Shown here: positions 16,215 through 23,245 of the stretch, piece after piece
How the letters are laid out: each line of letters starts with the position of its first letter
Numbering within the stretch: position 1 is the stretch's first letter
Notes under the pieces: model-generated
What the model was told of the DNA's origin: nothing
What the model saw: only the letters and a program-made list of their open reading frames with translations
Database searches by the model: none
Origin: an uncultured Bacteroidales bacterium
GTDB lineage: Bacteria; Bacteroidota; Bacteroidia; Bacteroidales; UBA932
Assembly: GCA_946415795.1 (NCBI GenBank)
Contig: CAMKTW010000002.1
Span: forward strand, 1 to 36,599
Direction: 5' to 3'
DNA: 36,599 bases
Program-made: the position numbers and the translations under genes

Positions 16215-17330
16215 TCAGAATGTCTTCCTGTATGCGCGTCTGCGCATAAATGGAATCGTCTTATACTCCCCGAACAGCGACTGTACCTTATAGTTCTCTT
16301 CAAGCTGAGGATTGAAGATGATGCTCCTGATACCCCTGCGGATGCAGTTTTCGTGGATATGCTTGAACATCAGCACAGGGACTCCGCAAGCCTGATACTC
16401 AGGCAGGACACCTATCAGCAGCGCCTCCAGGGTGTCGTTGTGGCGCAGGGCCCTCAAGATATGAAAGAGGCCGAACGGGAACAACTTCCCCCTGCCCTTC
16501 TTTACCGCCTTGGAGAGCGACGGCACGCAGAACAGGAATCCCGCAGGGCGGTCGTCCTTATCAACCACCACCGCCACGAAATCCTTATCCAGAATAGGCA
16601 CGTATGTTCTCAGATAGTTCTTTATCTGTTTGTCGGTCAGGGGAGAAAAACCCTCCAATGGAGCAAAGGCCTCATTGTAGGCGTGAAATATCTCCATCCC
16701 GTACCGGCGGCACATAGCCTGCATACTCAGGCCTGTGACTGTGTGCACCCCAAACCGCTGCTCTACCAGTGGCGCATACTGGAACATAGGCGGCAGCTGG
16801 GGAGAGACCTCCAAATAGCGCTGGGTCCAGTCGACCTCCTTCTCAAATCCCAGTTTCTCCAGCATAGGGCCATAGTACGGATAGTTGTAAAGGCAGGTGA
16901 AAGGACTCAGATGGTCAAAACCGTCTGTGAGCAGCCCCTCCTTGTCCATATCGGTGAATCCCCAGGGGCCGCGGATTTCGCTCCGGCCGCGCTCCCTGCC
17001 CCAGGCCTGCACAGTCTCTATCAGGGTGCGCAGCACCTCCTCATCCTCTACAAAATCAAGCCAGCCAAAGCGCACGATACCTTCACGGTCATCGGCCTTA
17101 TGGTTGATTATCGCCGCCACACGACCCGCAATACGGCCATCCTTATACGCCAGAAAGCAATCTGCCTCGCAGAAGTCGTATGCTCCGTTCTTGGCGGGAT
17201 TGAAGGTGTCATACTCGTCACCCTGGAGGGCAGGAACCCAGTTGGGACAATCTTTATAGAGCTTTTCGGGGTATGTGATAAATGTCTTAAGCTGGCGGCG
17301 GTTGGCAACCCGGACTATTTCTACTGACAT
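16215..17330 (-). CDS. GNAT-like N-acyltransferase (candidate ceramide-synthase-type)
   Basis: The 371-residue cytoplasmic protein has an N-terminal block (YPEKLYKDCPNWVPALQGDE) and DCFLAYKDGRIAGRVAAIINH typical of a GNAT-like family often left as 'hypothetical'. A second GNAT-like half contains ILDKDFVAVVVDKDDRPAGFLFC and the LIGVLPEYQACGV acyl-CoA/ACP-loop-like motif. Its start overlaps the end of the acyl carrier protein gene by 10 bases, and the acyl ligase lies just upstream, so the three are translationally linked. That context suggests transfer of an activated fatty acyl chain to an amine. Bacterial ceramide synthase (bCerS) is a GNAT-like enzyme found with an ACP and acyl-ACP ligase in other bacteria, and Bacteroidales make sphingolipids, so it is a reasonable candidate. 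No serine palmitoyltransferase gene is present here to confirm it. Confidence 0.75.
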   Translation of the reverse strand: MSVEIVRVANRRQLKTFITYPEKLYKDCPNWVPALQGDEYDTFNPAKNGAYDFCEADCFLAYKDGRIAGRVAAIINHKADDREGIVRFGWLDFVEDEEVLRTLIETVQAWGRERGRSEIRGPWGFTDMDKEGLLTDGFDHLSPFTCLYNYPYYGPMLEKLGFEKEVDWTQRYLEVSPQLPPMFQYAPLVEQRFGVHTVTGLSMQAMCRRYGMEIFHAYNEAFAPLEGFSPLTDKQIKNYLRTYVPILDKDFVAVVVDKDDRPAGFLFCVPSLSKAVKKGRGKLFPFGLFHILRALRHNDTLEALLIGVLPEYQACGVPVLMFKHIHENCIRRGIRSIIFNPQLEENYKVQSLFGEYKTIPFMRRRAYRKTF

Positions 17331-17560
17331 ACTTTCTCTATATAATCAATCACCTCTTTTACCGTTTCAAAGCGGGGAGAACCCTCAAACTTGAATCCGT
17401 ATTTGTTCTCCAGCGCCAGGCTCACCAGCAGGATTGTAAGTGAGTCAAGGCCCAAGTCACGCACCATCTGGGAATCTTCATCTATCCTGGTAAGATCAAT
17501 CGAGGGGCGTATTTGCCAGACTATATCTTTCAGAGATTCAAAAATATCTATTCTTGCCAT
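17321..17560 (-). CDS. Acyl carrier protein
   Basis: The 79-residue acidic protein has the 4'-phosphopantetheine attachment motif DLGLDSLTI, with the modified Ser at residue 40. Helices II and III (LVSLALENKYGFKF, ETVKEVIDYIEKV) are as in ACPs. It differs from housekeeping AcpP (usual DSLDxVELV) and sits between an AMP-forming ligase (10-base gap upstream) and a GNAT-like acyltransferase (10-base overlap downstream). It is therefore probably a dedicated carrier that receives an acyl chain from the ligase and hands it to the acyltransferase. Confidence 0.93.
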   Translation of the reverse strand: MARIDIFESLKDIVWQIRPSIDLTRIDEDSQMVRDLGLDSLTILLVSLALENKYGFKFEGSPRFETVKEVIDYIEKVCQ

Positions 17561-17570
17561 AGCTTATACT

Positions 17571-19061
17571 CTATTGATTACGTAATACCTTCATTGCTCC
17601 GTTGCGCTTGAAGTCATCTTTGCGGACGGTGACTTTAGTCACACGGTGGGTGGTGGGCAGCGTAGCGTTCACCTCATCTACCAGATTCTCAAAATACTTG
17701 ACTACATCCTCCCAGGGGGTCTCGCCAAACTCCTCTATACGGGGATAAATCTCTATCGCTATCACATTGCGTCCGTCCTCTTCTACCTCCTTCACAAGGC
17801 AGTCGCGCAGTTTGCTGCACTTATAGAACGGCTCCTCTATGCTCTCAGGGCTCACATTCTCTCCGTTGGAGAGGATAATCAGGTTCTTGATGCGGCCCAC
17901 GATATACATATAGCCGTCCTCGTCAAAGCGCACCAGGTCGCCCGTCTTAACCCAACCGTCTTCTGTGAGTGTCTCTGCTGTCTTTTCAGGGTCGCCATAA
18001 TAGCCCAGGAACACATTGTCGCCGCGATACCAAAGTTCGCCGTCAACCACCTTGACCTCCTGCTCCGGGTAAATCTTACCCACTGAAGTCGGACGCTCCT
18101 TGACATCGATATTTCCTGAAGTCAGGTTTGCGCCCTCGGTCATTCCGTAGCCCTCAAAGAGGCTCACGCCATAGGTATCAAACTCTGCAATCAACTTGGG
18201 CGGGACATTTGCAGCGCCAGAAATGATATACTTCAGGCGGCCGCCTAAGAACTTGGGGCTGTACATCTTTACCAGGCCCGACATTATCTCGCAGATGCCC
18301 GGCACTGCCACCATACAAGTCGGCTGAATCATCGGGAGCTTGGAGATAGTATCCTTGATATTGGGGCACGCCACCCACTTGGCACCAATCTGCAGCGGGG
18401 TGAGGGTCGAGCATATCAGGCCAAACACGTGGCTCATAGGGAGCACGTGCGCATATACGTGGCAGCCCAGACGCGGTGTGGGGGCATAGCAGCCGTTAAG
18501 GGAGCCGCGCATCAGTGCACGGTGAGGGAGAACCGCACCCTTAGGTGCACCGGTTGTGCCGCCCGTAAAGAAAATTGCGGCGGCATCGTTCTTATCTATA
18601 GTGGCAACCGGAGCCGCCTCTGCAGCACAGTCTGCCGTGTCAATCACTTTGCACGGAACGCCGGCTGCGGCATCTTTGAAATCCTTGCCGGCTGCCAGGG
18701 CCTTCACCCTGAACTTGGCGCAACACCCCGCGATGGCGGGAGCGGGCAGCTGAGAGGGGAGCATCAGGGCCACATATCCTGCGGATGTCACCGCCAGGAA
18801 CATCTCCACTGCCTCGGGTGTAGAATTGTCCAGGATTGCCACGGTATCGCCTTTGGCAAGCCCCAGGGAATTGAGCAACGCGCGCTTGCGTGCCACAAGA
18901 GAGCACATCTCGCCGTAGGTAACGGTGTTTTCCGTGTCGGACAGAGCGGGGAGATCGCGCCATTTTTTCTCAATCCAGGTCACATAATCTGCAAGTGTGG
19001 GGAGATACTCCAACTGAGCGAGTTCCTCGTCAGAGAGCATACTTTTAAAGTAATCTTTCAT
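17571..19061 (-). CDS. AMP-forming acyl-CoA/acyl-ACP ligase
   Basis: The 496-residue adenylate-forming enzyme has the phosphate-binding loop FFTGGTTGAPKG at residues 164-175. Motif A8 is YRGDNVFLGYYGDPEKTAE followed by GWVKTGDLVRFDEDGYMYIVGRIKNLI. The C-terminal catalytic lysine is probably Lys491 (GAMKVLR). It activates a carboxylate with ATP to an acyl-adenylate, then transfers it to CoA or to a carrier protein's pantetheine. The adjacent ACP gene suggests acyl-ACP as product. It is the first gene of the ligase-ACP-GNAT unit, with a TATATTTG promoter element 46-53 bases upstream of the ATG. The substrate chain length is not evident. Confidence 0.92.
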   Translation of the reverse strand: MKDYFKSMLSDEELAQLEYLPTLADYVTWIEKKWRDLPALSDTENTVTYGEMCSLVARKRALLNSLGLAKGDTVAILDNSTPEAVEMFLAVTSAGYVALMLPSQLPAPAIAGCCAKFRVKALAAGKDFKDAAAGVPCKVIDTADCAAEAAPVATIDKNDAAAIFFTGGTTGAPKGAVLPHRALMRGSLNGCYAPTPRLGCHVYAHVLPMSHVFGLICSTLTPLQIGAKWVACPNIKDTISKLPMIQPTCMVAVPGICEIMSGLVKMYSPKFLGGRLKYIISGAANVPPKLIAEFDTYGVSLFEGYGMTEGANLTSGNIDVKERPTSVGKIYPEQEVKVVDGELWYRGDNVFLGYYGDPEKTAETLTEDGWVKTGDLVRFDEDGYMYIVGRIKNLIILSNGENVSPESIEEPFYKCSKLRDCLVKEVEEDGRNVIAIEIYPRIEEFGETPWEDVVKYFENLVDEVNATLPTTHRVTKVTVRKDDFKRNGAMKVLRNQ

Positions 19062-19106
19062 CTTTACAGTATCAATAAGTTATAAGTTTTTTGCCAATGT
19101 AATCTG

Positions 19107-19114
19107 CAAATATA
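19107..19114 (-). promoter_or_regulatory. -7 promoter element for the ligase-ACP-GNAT operon
   Basis: The minus strand reads TATATTTG, with initiation about 40 bases before the ATG at 19061. The T tract of the terminator of the upstream PUL gene abuts it directly, so termination and re-initiation share about 40 bases. Confidence 0.55.
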
Positions 19115-19147
19115 CAAAAAAAGAGGCCTGAAGGTACCTTCAGGCCT
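19115..19147 (-). terminator. Palindromic terminator at the end of the beta-glucan PUL
   Basis: AGGCCTGAAG (19124-19133) is an exact inverted repeat of CTTCAGGCCT (19138-19147) around a GTAC loop; the whole 24 bases form a perfect palindrome. On the minus strand it is followed by a run of T residues. It lies 30 bases after the stop of the last PUL gene. Confidence 0.85.
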
Positions 19148-19177
19148 GATAAGCTCTCTTGTGGTTCCAGAATTTGC

Positions 19178-20815
19178 CTAGTGGCTGAAGCCGAGCCTTT
19201 CGAGGCCGCGGCGGATGTCGGCATCGCGCATGAAGGTGTTCCAGAGCAGGCCGGTGCGCCAGTTCTCTATCATACAGACAATCGGGCCCTGGTCAATGGC
19301 GATGTAACTCTTGGCGAACCACTGATGTTCCAGTGAGAAGGCGTCGTAGAAACCGTAGTCGCCCCAAATCCTGTTGCCAAGTTTGTAATATAAGTATTCC
19401 ATCGCCGCCAAGGATTCGTCTGGAGTGTACGGCATACTGGAAATTGCCGCGGTGGGGGCTATCGTGCCGGTGTCGTTGGTGGGTGAGGATGCGGTATATC
19501 CGTTCCAATAGTCGCTGGCGGTGAGGCCCCAGCAGACGTCGCTGTAACCATAATATCCTTTGGGGTTGGCAGCGCAGTAGGCGTGGTTTATCCTGGAGTG
19601 GGCGACGTTCTGTTCCCAATAGTCGGCGTAAGCATCGCTAAGGTTGCGGGGGTCGAGGCCCAGGAAAGAGTAGTGGGCAAAGAACATCGGGCCGCCGTAG
19701 TCGGGACCCAGCGGCAGGGTGATGTCATAGAACTGCCTGTGGTTTCTGGTACCGGAAGCCCAGCCCTTGTCATAAACCTCTTTCGAAATGGGGTGGGTGG
19801 GAGACGAAGCTGCCAGCACATAAACTATCAGCGCCTCGTTCCAGCCGCGCACCTGCATATTCATCTTCCAGTCGTAGTCGGGCGACCAGTGCCAGTAGAG
19901 CACATCCTGCCCGCTGCGGGTGAAATGGTCCCATTCCACCGCCTCCCAAAGGGAGGTTATGCCGCTGCGGATGGAGGCCTCTGTGTCGTCGCTGCCGTCA
20001 AAGAAGGCGCGCAAGGTGAGCAGCCCCTCCATTAGGAAGGCGGTCTCCACCAGGTCGGCGCCATTGTCGTATGTGCTGAAAGCGATGGTCTTGCCGGTTG
20101 TGCCGTTAAGCCAGTGGGGGAATGCGCCGTGATATCTCACCGCCTTGTTCTGAAGGAACCCGACCACCTTGAGGGCGCGTGCCGCACCCTCTTCGCGGGT
20201 GATGAACCCCCGCCTGATGCCCACAGGGATGGCCATCAGGCCGAAGCCGCTGCCGCCAATGGTGACTGTCTCATCGCTGCCGAGCCTTTCGCGGGCGAGT
20301 CCGCTGGCGGGATGCGCATAGTCCCAGAAATATGCGAAAGTGCGCTCCTGCACCTTGGTGAGCAGTTCGTCGGTGGAGATTCTGGAAAAGACATCCCTGC
20401 TGTCGTCCAGCGCGGTTATGAACGAGAAGGTGAAACCTTCTACCAAATTTACGCCGAAGCCTTCGCCAGCGGCAATACCTATTCTGTATGGGGAGAACTC
20501 GCCCAGGGGATTCCTGGGGGTAAGAACCATTACAGACGGGTCATCGGCATCCAGATGTACTTCAAGTTCGCCTCCGGAGAAGGAGAGACAGGCTGCGACA
20601 GACACTTTGTCTAACTGTATTTCGCGTGAGAAGCTGAGTAAGATTTGCGGCTGCAGCGAGACGCCGTTCACCGTGCCTGACTCGAGAACAGCCTTACCAT
20701 CTATAGTGGCGGATACGACAATGGCTTTGGGAAGTGATTCGGGGCCAACATGCTGGCCGCATGAGGTCACTGCCATAACTATGGTGGCAGCAGCGATATA
20801 ACAAAGTCGGTTCAT
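19178..20815 (-). CDS. GH144-like (glucoamylase-fold, PF10091-type) beta-1,2-glucanase lipoprotein
   Basis: The 545-residue lipoprotein has a lipobox VTSC (Cys19). Residues about 28-135 form an Ig-like (Big_5-type) domain ending FTFSFITALDD. The remaining ~400 residues match the glycoamylase fold of family GH144: YFWDYAHPASGLARERLGS, GGSGFGLMAIPVG, TYDNGADLVETAFL, VLYWHWSPDYDWKMN, and the C-terminal YIAIDQGPIVCMIENWRTG. GH144 enzymes cleave beta-1,2-glucan, either endo or releasing sophorose. As an Ig-bearing lipoprotein placed after susC/susD and a LamG lipoprotein, it is the likely surface-exposed glucanase of the locus. It is the last gene of the PUL. A paralogue without the Ig domain lies at 26261-27544. 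Confidence 0.88.
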   Translation of the reverse strand: MNRLCYIAAATIVMAVTSCGQHVGPESLPKAIVVSATIDGKAVLESGTVNGVSLQPQILLSFSREIQLDKVSVAACLSFSGGELEVHLDADDPSVMVLTPRNPLGEFSPYRIGIAAGEGFGVNLVEGFTFSFITALDDSRDVFSRISTDELLTKVQERTFAYFWDYAHPASGLARERLGSDETVTIGGSGFGLMAIPVGIRRGFITREEGAARALKVVGFLQNKAVRYHGAFPHWLNGTTGKTIAFSTYDNGADLVETAFLMEGLLTLRAFFDGSDDTEASIRSGITSLWEAVEWDHFTRSGQDVLYWHWSPDYDWKMNMQVRGWNEALIVYVLAASSPTHPISKEVYDKGWASGTRNHRQFYDITLPLGPDYGGPMFFAHYSFLGLDPRNLSDAYADYWEQNVAHSRINHAYCAANPKGYYGYSDVCWGLTASDYWNGYTASSPTNDTGTIAPTAAISSMPYTPDESLAAMEYLYYKLGNRIWGDYGFYDAFSLEHQWFAKSYIAIDQGPIVCMIENWRTGLLWNTFMRDADIRRGLERLGFSH

Positions 20816-20820
20816 AGTGA

Positions 20821-20846
20821 CGGCAGGGAGATCCCTCCCCCTGCCG
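20821..20846 (-). promoter_or_regulatory. Hairpin just upstream of the distal GH144-like gene
   Basis: CGGCAGGG (20821-20828) pairs with CCCTGCCG (20839-20846) around a 10-base loop, ending 5 bases before the ATG at 20815. It has no T tract, so it is more likely an mRNA stability or translation-modulating structure than a terminator. Confidence 0.5.
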
Positions 20847-20857
20847 CCTGAAAAACA

Positions 20858-21730
20858 TTACATAAGAGCGATTGCAACCTCTTCTTTGCGGAGAGCCTGA
20901 ATCTCGGCCTCGGTGAGAGCCTTGTTGTAGATACGGAGCTCGTCGATGCTGCCGGAGAAGAAGCTCATCCAGTCTGCTGCACCTGCGTAGGTCTCGATCC
21001 AGGATGCCCAACCACCTACATAGAAAGCATTTGCATCAGAAGGAACGCATTTGCCCCAAGGCATCATGTCGCCGAATTCAGCATCCTTAACCTTGACGCC
21101 GTCCACATAGAGTGCCCATGCACCGGTAGATGCAGTGTAGGTATAGGCGAACTGGAACCAGGAGTTGTATTTAGCGAAAGCTGCATCCCATGTGTCGAGC
21201 CACATATTGGTTTCGCTGTCGTCGGCCTTCTTGAACATTATGCGGCCGTTGACCTGCTGCCTCTCGACGCCAGTCTCTTCGTCAACACCCTTGTTGTCGA
21301 ACATAACAACCAGAGAAGGCCAGTCCTGAGTGGGGAAGAGCTTGCCGTTAACGGAGAAGAGGCCACCCTTCTGGAAATCTTTGATATTCTTGACCCAGAC
21401 GGTGAAAGTTACATCTTCAAGCTTGCTTAGGGCGTTGTCGGCAGCGAGTTTGAACTTCATGTAAGCTTCATTGTTGTTGCCAGCGGTGTTTACATAACCC
21501 TTGCCGATATAGCCTTCGCCAAAGTCAGCGGCCCCGGCCTTTTTCTCAAAGGTGAAACCCTGGCCAACCTTTACAGCGTTGTCGGCTGCCTCGAAAGGCA
21601 TGTGGAGAACCAGGTTCTCTGCGCAGGTCTTTACCTCGGGAGTAGTGTCTTTAGGGTCATCTTTAGGGGTCTTTTCGCAAGCTGCGAATGCGAACATTGC
21701 AGCGAGTGCAAGTACAAATACTTTTTTCAT
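20858..21730 (-). CDS. LamG/concanavalin-fold surface lipoprotein of the PUL
   Basis: The 290-residue lipoprotein has signal MKKVFVLALAAMFAFAAC (Cys18) and a short acidic linker rich in Asp/Pro/Lys. Residues about 40-275 look like a Laminin_G_3/concanavalin-like domain: LVLHMPFEAADN at the start, FTVWVKNI, WFQFAYTYTASTGAWALYVDGVKV, and a final SGSIDELRIYNKALTEAEI. It lies 35 bases downstream of susD and 42 bases upstream of the Ig-GH144 gene. By position it is a candidate surface glycan-binding protein (SusE/F analogue) of the locus. Catalysis is not excluded, because concanavalin folds also occur in glycosidases, but I see no catalytic pair. Confidence 0.83.
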   Translation of the reverse strand: MKKVFVLALAAMFAFAACEKTPKDDPKDTTPEVKTCAENLVLHMPFEAADNAVKVGQGFTFEKKAGAADFGEGYIGKGYVNTAGNNNEAYMKFKLAADNALSKLEDVTFTVWVKNIKDFQKGGLFSVNGKLFPTQDWPSLVVMFDNKGVDEETGVERQQVNGRIMFKKADDSETNMWLDTWDAAFAKYNSWFQFAYTYTASTGAWALYVDGVKVKDAEFGDMMPWGKCVPSDANAFYVGGWASWIETYAGAADWMSFFSGSIDELRIYNKALTEAEIQALRKEEVAIALM

Positions 21731-21765
21731 TGTGTTGTTGATTTGTTAGTTGGTTGATATTAAGT

Positions 21766-23241
21766 TTAGTAGGTATATCCGGGCGTTGCGGGGAGGAAGG
21801 GATTCAGCTGCCGCTGGGCGGAAGGAATCGGGAACACCTCGTTCTTGCCTGCGGTGAAGCCGAGCGGGCCGAGCACCTTGGCGGCTTTGCCCCAGCGCAC
21901 CAGGTCAAAGAAGCGGTTCTCTTCGAGCGCCAGCTCTGCGCGACGTTCATCGTAGATATTCTCCAGGGAGGCGCTTGTGGCGGCAAGACCGGCACGTGTG
22001 CGCACCTCGTTGAGTGCCATATCGGCAGTGTAGCCGGATGTGGGAGCGATTGCGGCTCCATTGGCCATGGCTTCTGCAAACATCAGAAGCACATCGGCAT
22101 ATCGTATAATCCTCATATTGTGGTCCAGGCCGTAAGCATTGTACGAACGGTTGTTGGTGCGGGTAGGTACATAAACCTTGCCGTTGTAGTAAGGGTTGGT
22201 GCAGGATTCTATCACCACGTCCCCTTCAGCGGTGGTTTCGCCGCGCACAAGCAGGGTCACTTTTTTGCGGATATTGTCGCCACGGGAGTCCAAGAAGTCG
22301 ATAAGATTCTGGCTGGGAACCTTGTACCCCCAACCCTGGAACGGCTCTTTGTTGCCACGGGGTCCCTGGATGAAAGCGTAATAGCAGAGGGGCATGCCGC
22401 CGGTGCTCTGGCCCATGTCGGAGCTCTCTATCTCCATCAGCGACTCTGCGCCGCCTTCGTTCTCTACATTGAAAGCATCTTTGAAACGGCTCATCAGAGA
22501 ATAACGGCCGCTGGCGATAATGAGGTCAGTCAGTCTGGCGGCCTCGTTCCAATCTTCGCGGTACAGCGCAACCTTTGCCTTGAGCGCCATGGCCGTATAC
22601 TTGTTATACCGGCCCTTGTAATCTGTGTGGGAGTCGGGGACCACGGCTATGGCATCGTCCAGATCTTTATAGATAAAGGCATAGACCTCTTCTGGTTTCT
22701 TTGCGTTGGCCGTTGCGAGCTCGTCTGCAGTCATGGTGCGGTCAATGATGGGGACGGTGCCGAACAGGCGCACCAGGTTGAAATATGCGTAGGCACGGAT
22801 TATCTTGGCCTCGCCCCGGCACTCCACCACAGTCTGCCGGCCCGCCTCCGAGGTGATGGCCTCGGCAAACTTGTCCATGGATTCTATTGCATAGTTTGCG
22901 GCAGAAGAGATGTTGTAGAAATAGTTCCACATTGCCTCAACATTGTTGTTGTCGGGGCCGTAGGTGAACTTGTCCAGCTGAGCTACGGTAGGGCCGTCGG
23001 CTTCTGTGGAGCCTTTGTCGGCATCGTCGGAAACAATCTCCATCACGCCGACATAGTTCTGTGCCCATCCTTCACTGAGGCGCATGCTTGCGTAGGCGGC
23101 GCTCACGGGAAGGAACACGTTCTCCGGCTTGGAATAGTCCAGTCCTGCCGAGGGCATGGAGGCCTCGGTGCGGATATCGAGCAAATCGGAGCAGGATATG
23201 GCTGCAAAAGCAGCGAGTATTATGATGATACTTTTTTTCAT
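21766..23241 (-). CDS. SusD/RagB-family outer-membrane lipoprotein
   Basis: The 491-residue lipoprotein starts MKKSIIIILAAFAAISC (Cys17). N-terminal and C-terminal SusD signatures are visible: SCSDLLDIRTEA, ECRGEAKIIRAYAYFNLVRLFG for the TPR-like part, and AELALEENRFFDLVRWGKA with FPIPSAQRQLNP near the end. SusD-like proteins form the lid of the SusC barrel and bind the oligosaccharide at the cell surface. The gene starts 4 bases after the susC stop, the standard tight coupling. Substrate specificity is inferred from the neighbouring GH144/GH3 genes. Confidence 0.97.
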   Translation of the reverse strand: MKKSIIIILAAFAAISCSDLLDIRTEASMPSAGLDYSKPENVFLPVSAAYASMRLSEGWAQNYVGVMEIVSDDADKGSTEADGPTVAQLDKFTYGPDNNNVEAMWNYFYNISSAANYAIESMDKFAEAITSEAGRQTVVECRGEAKIIRAYAYFNLVRLFGTVPIIDRTMTADELATANAKKPEEVYAFIYKDLDDAIAVVPDSHTDYKGRYNKYTAMALKAKVALYREDWNEAARLTDLIIASGRYSLMSRFKDAFNVENEGGAESLMEIESSDMGQSTGGMPLCYYAFIQGPRGNKEPFQGWGYKVPSQNLIDFLDSRGDNIRKKVTLLVRGETTAEGDVVIESCTNPYYNGKVYVPTRTNNRSYNAYGLDHNMRIIRYADVLLMFAEAMANGAAIAPTSGYTADMALNEVRTRAGLAATSASLENIYDERRAELALEENRFFDLVRWGKAAKVLGPLGFTAGKNEVFPIPSAQRQLNPFLPATPGYTY

Positions 23242-23245
23242 GGCC

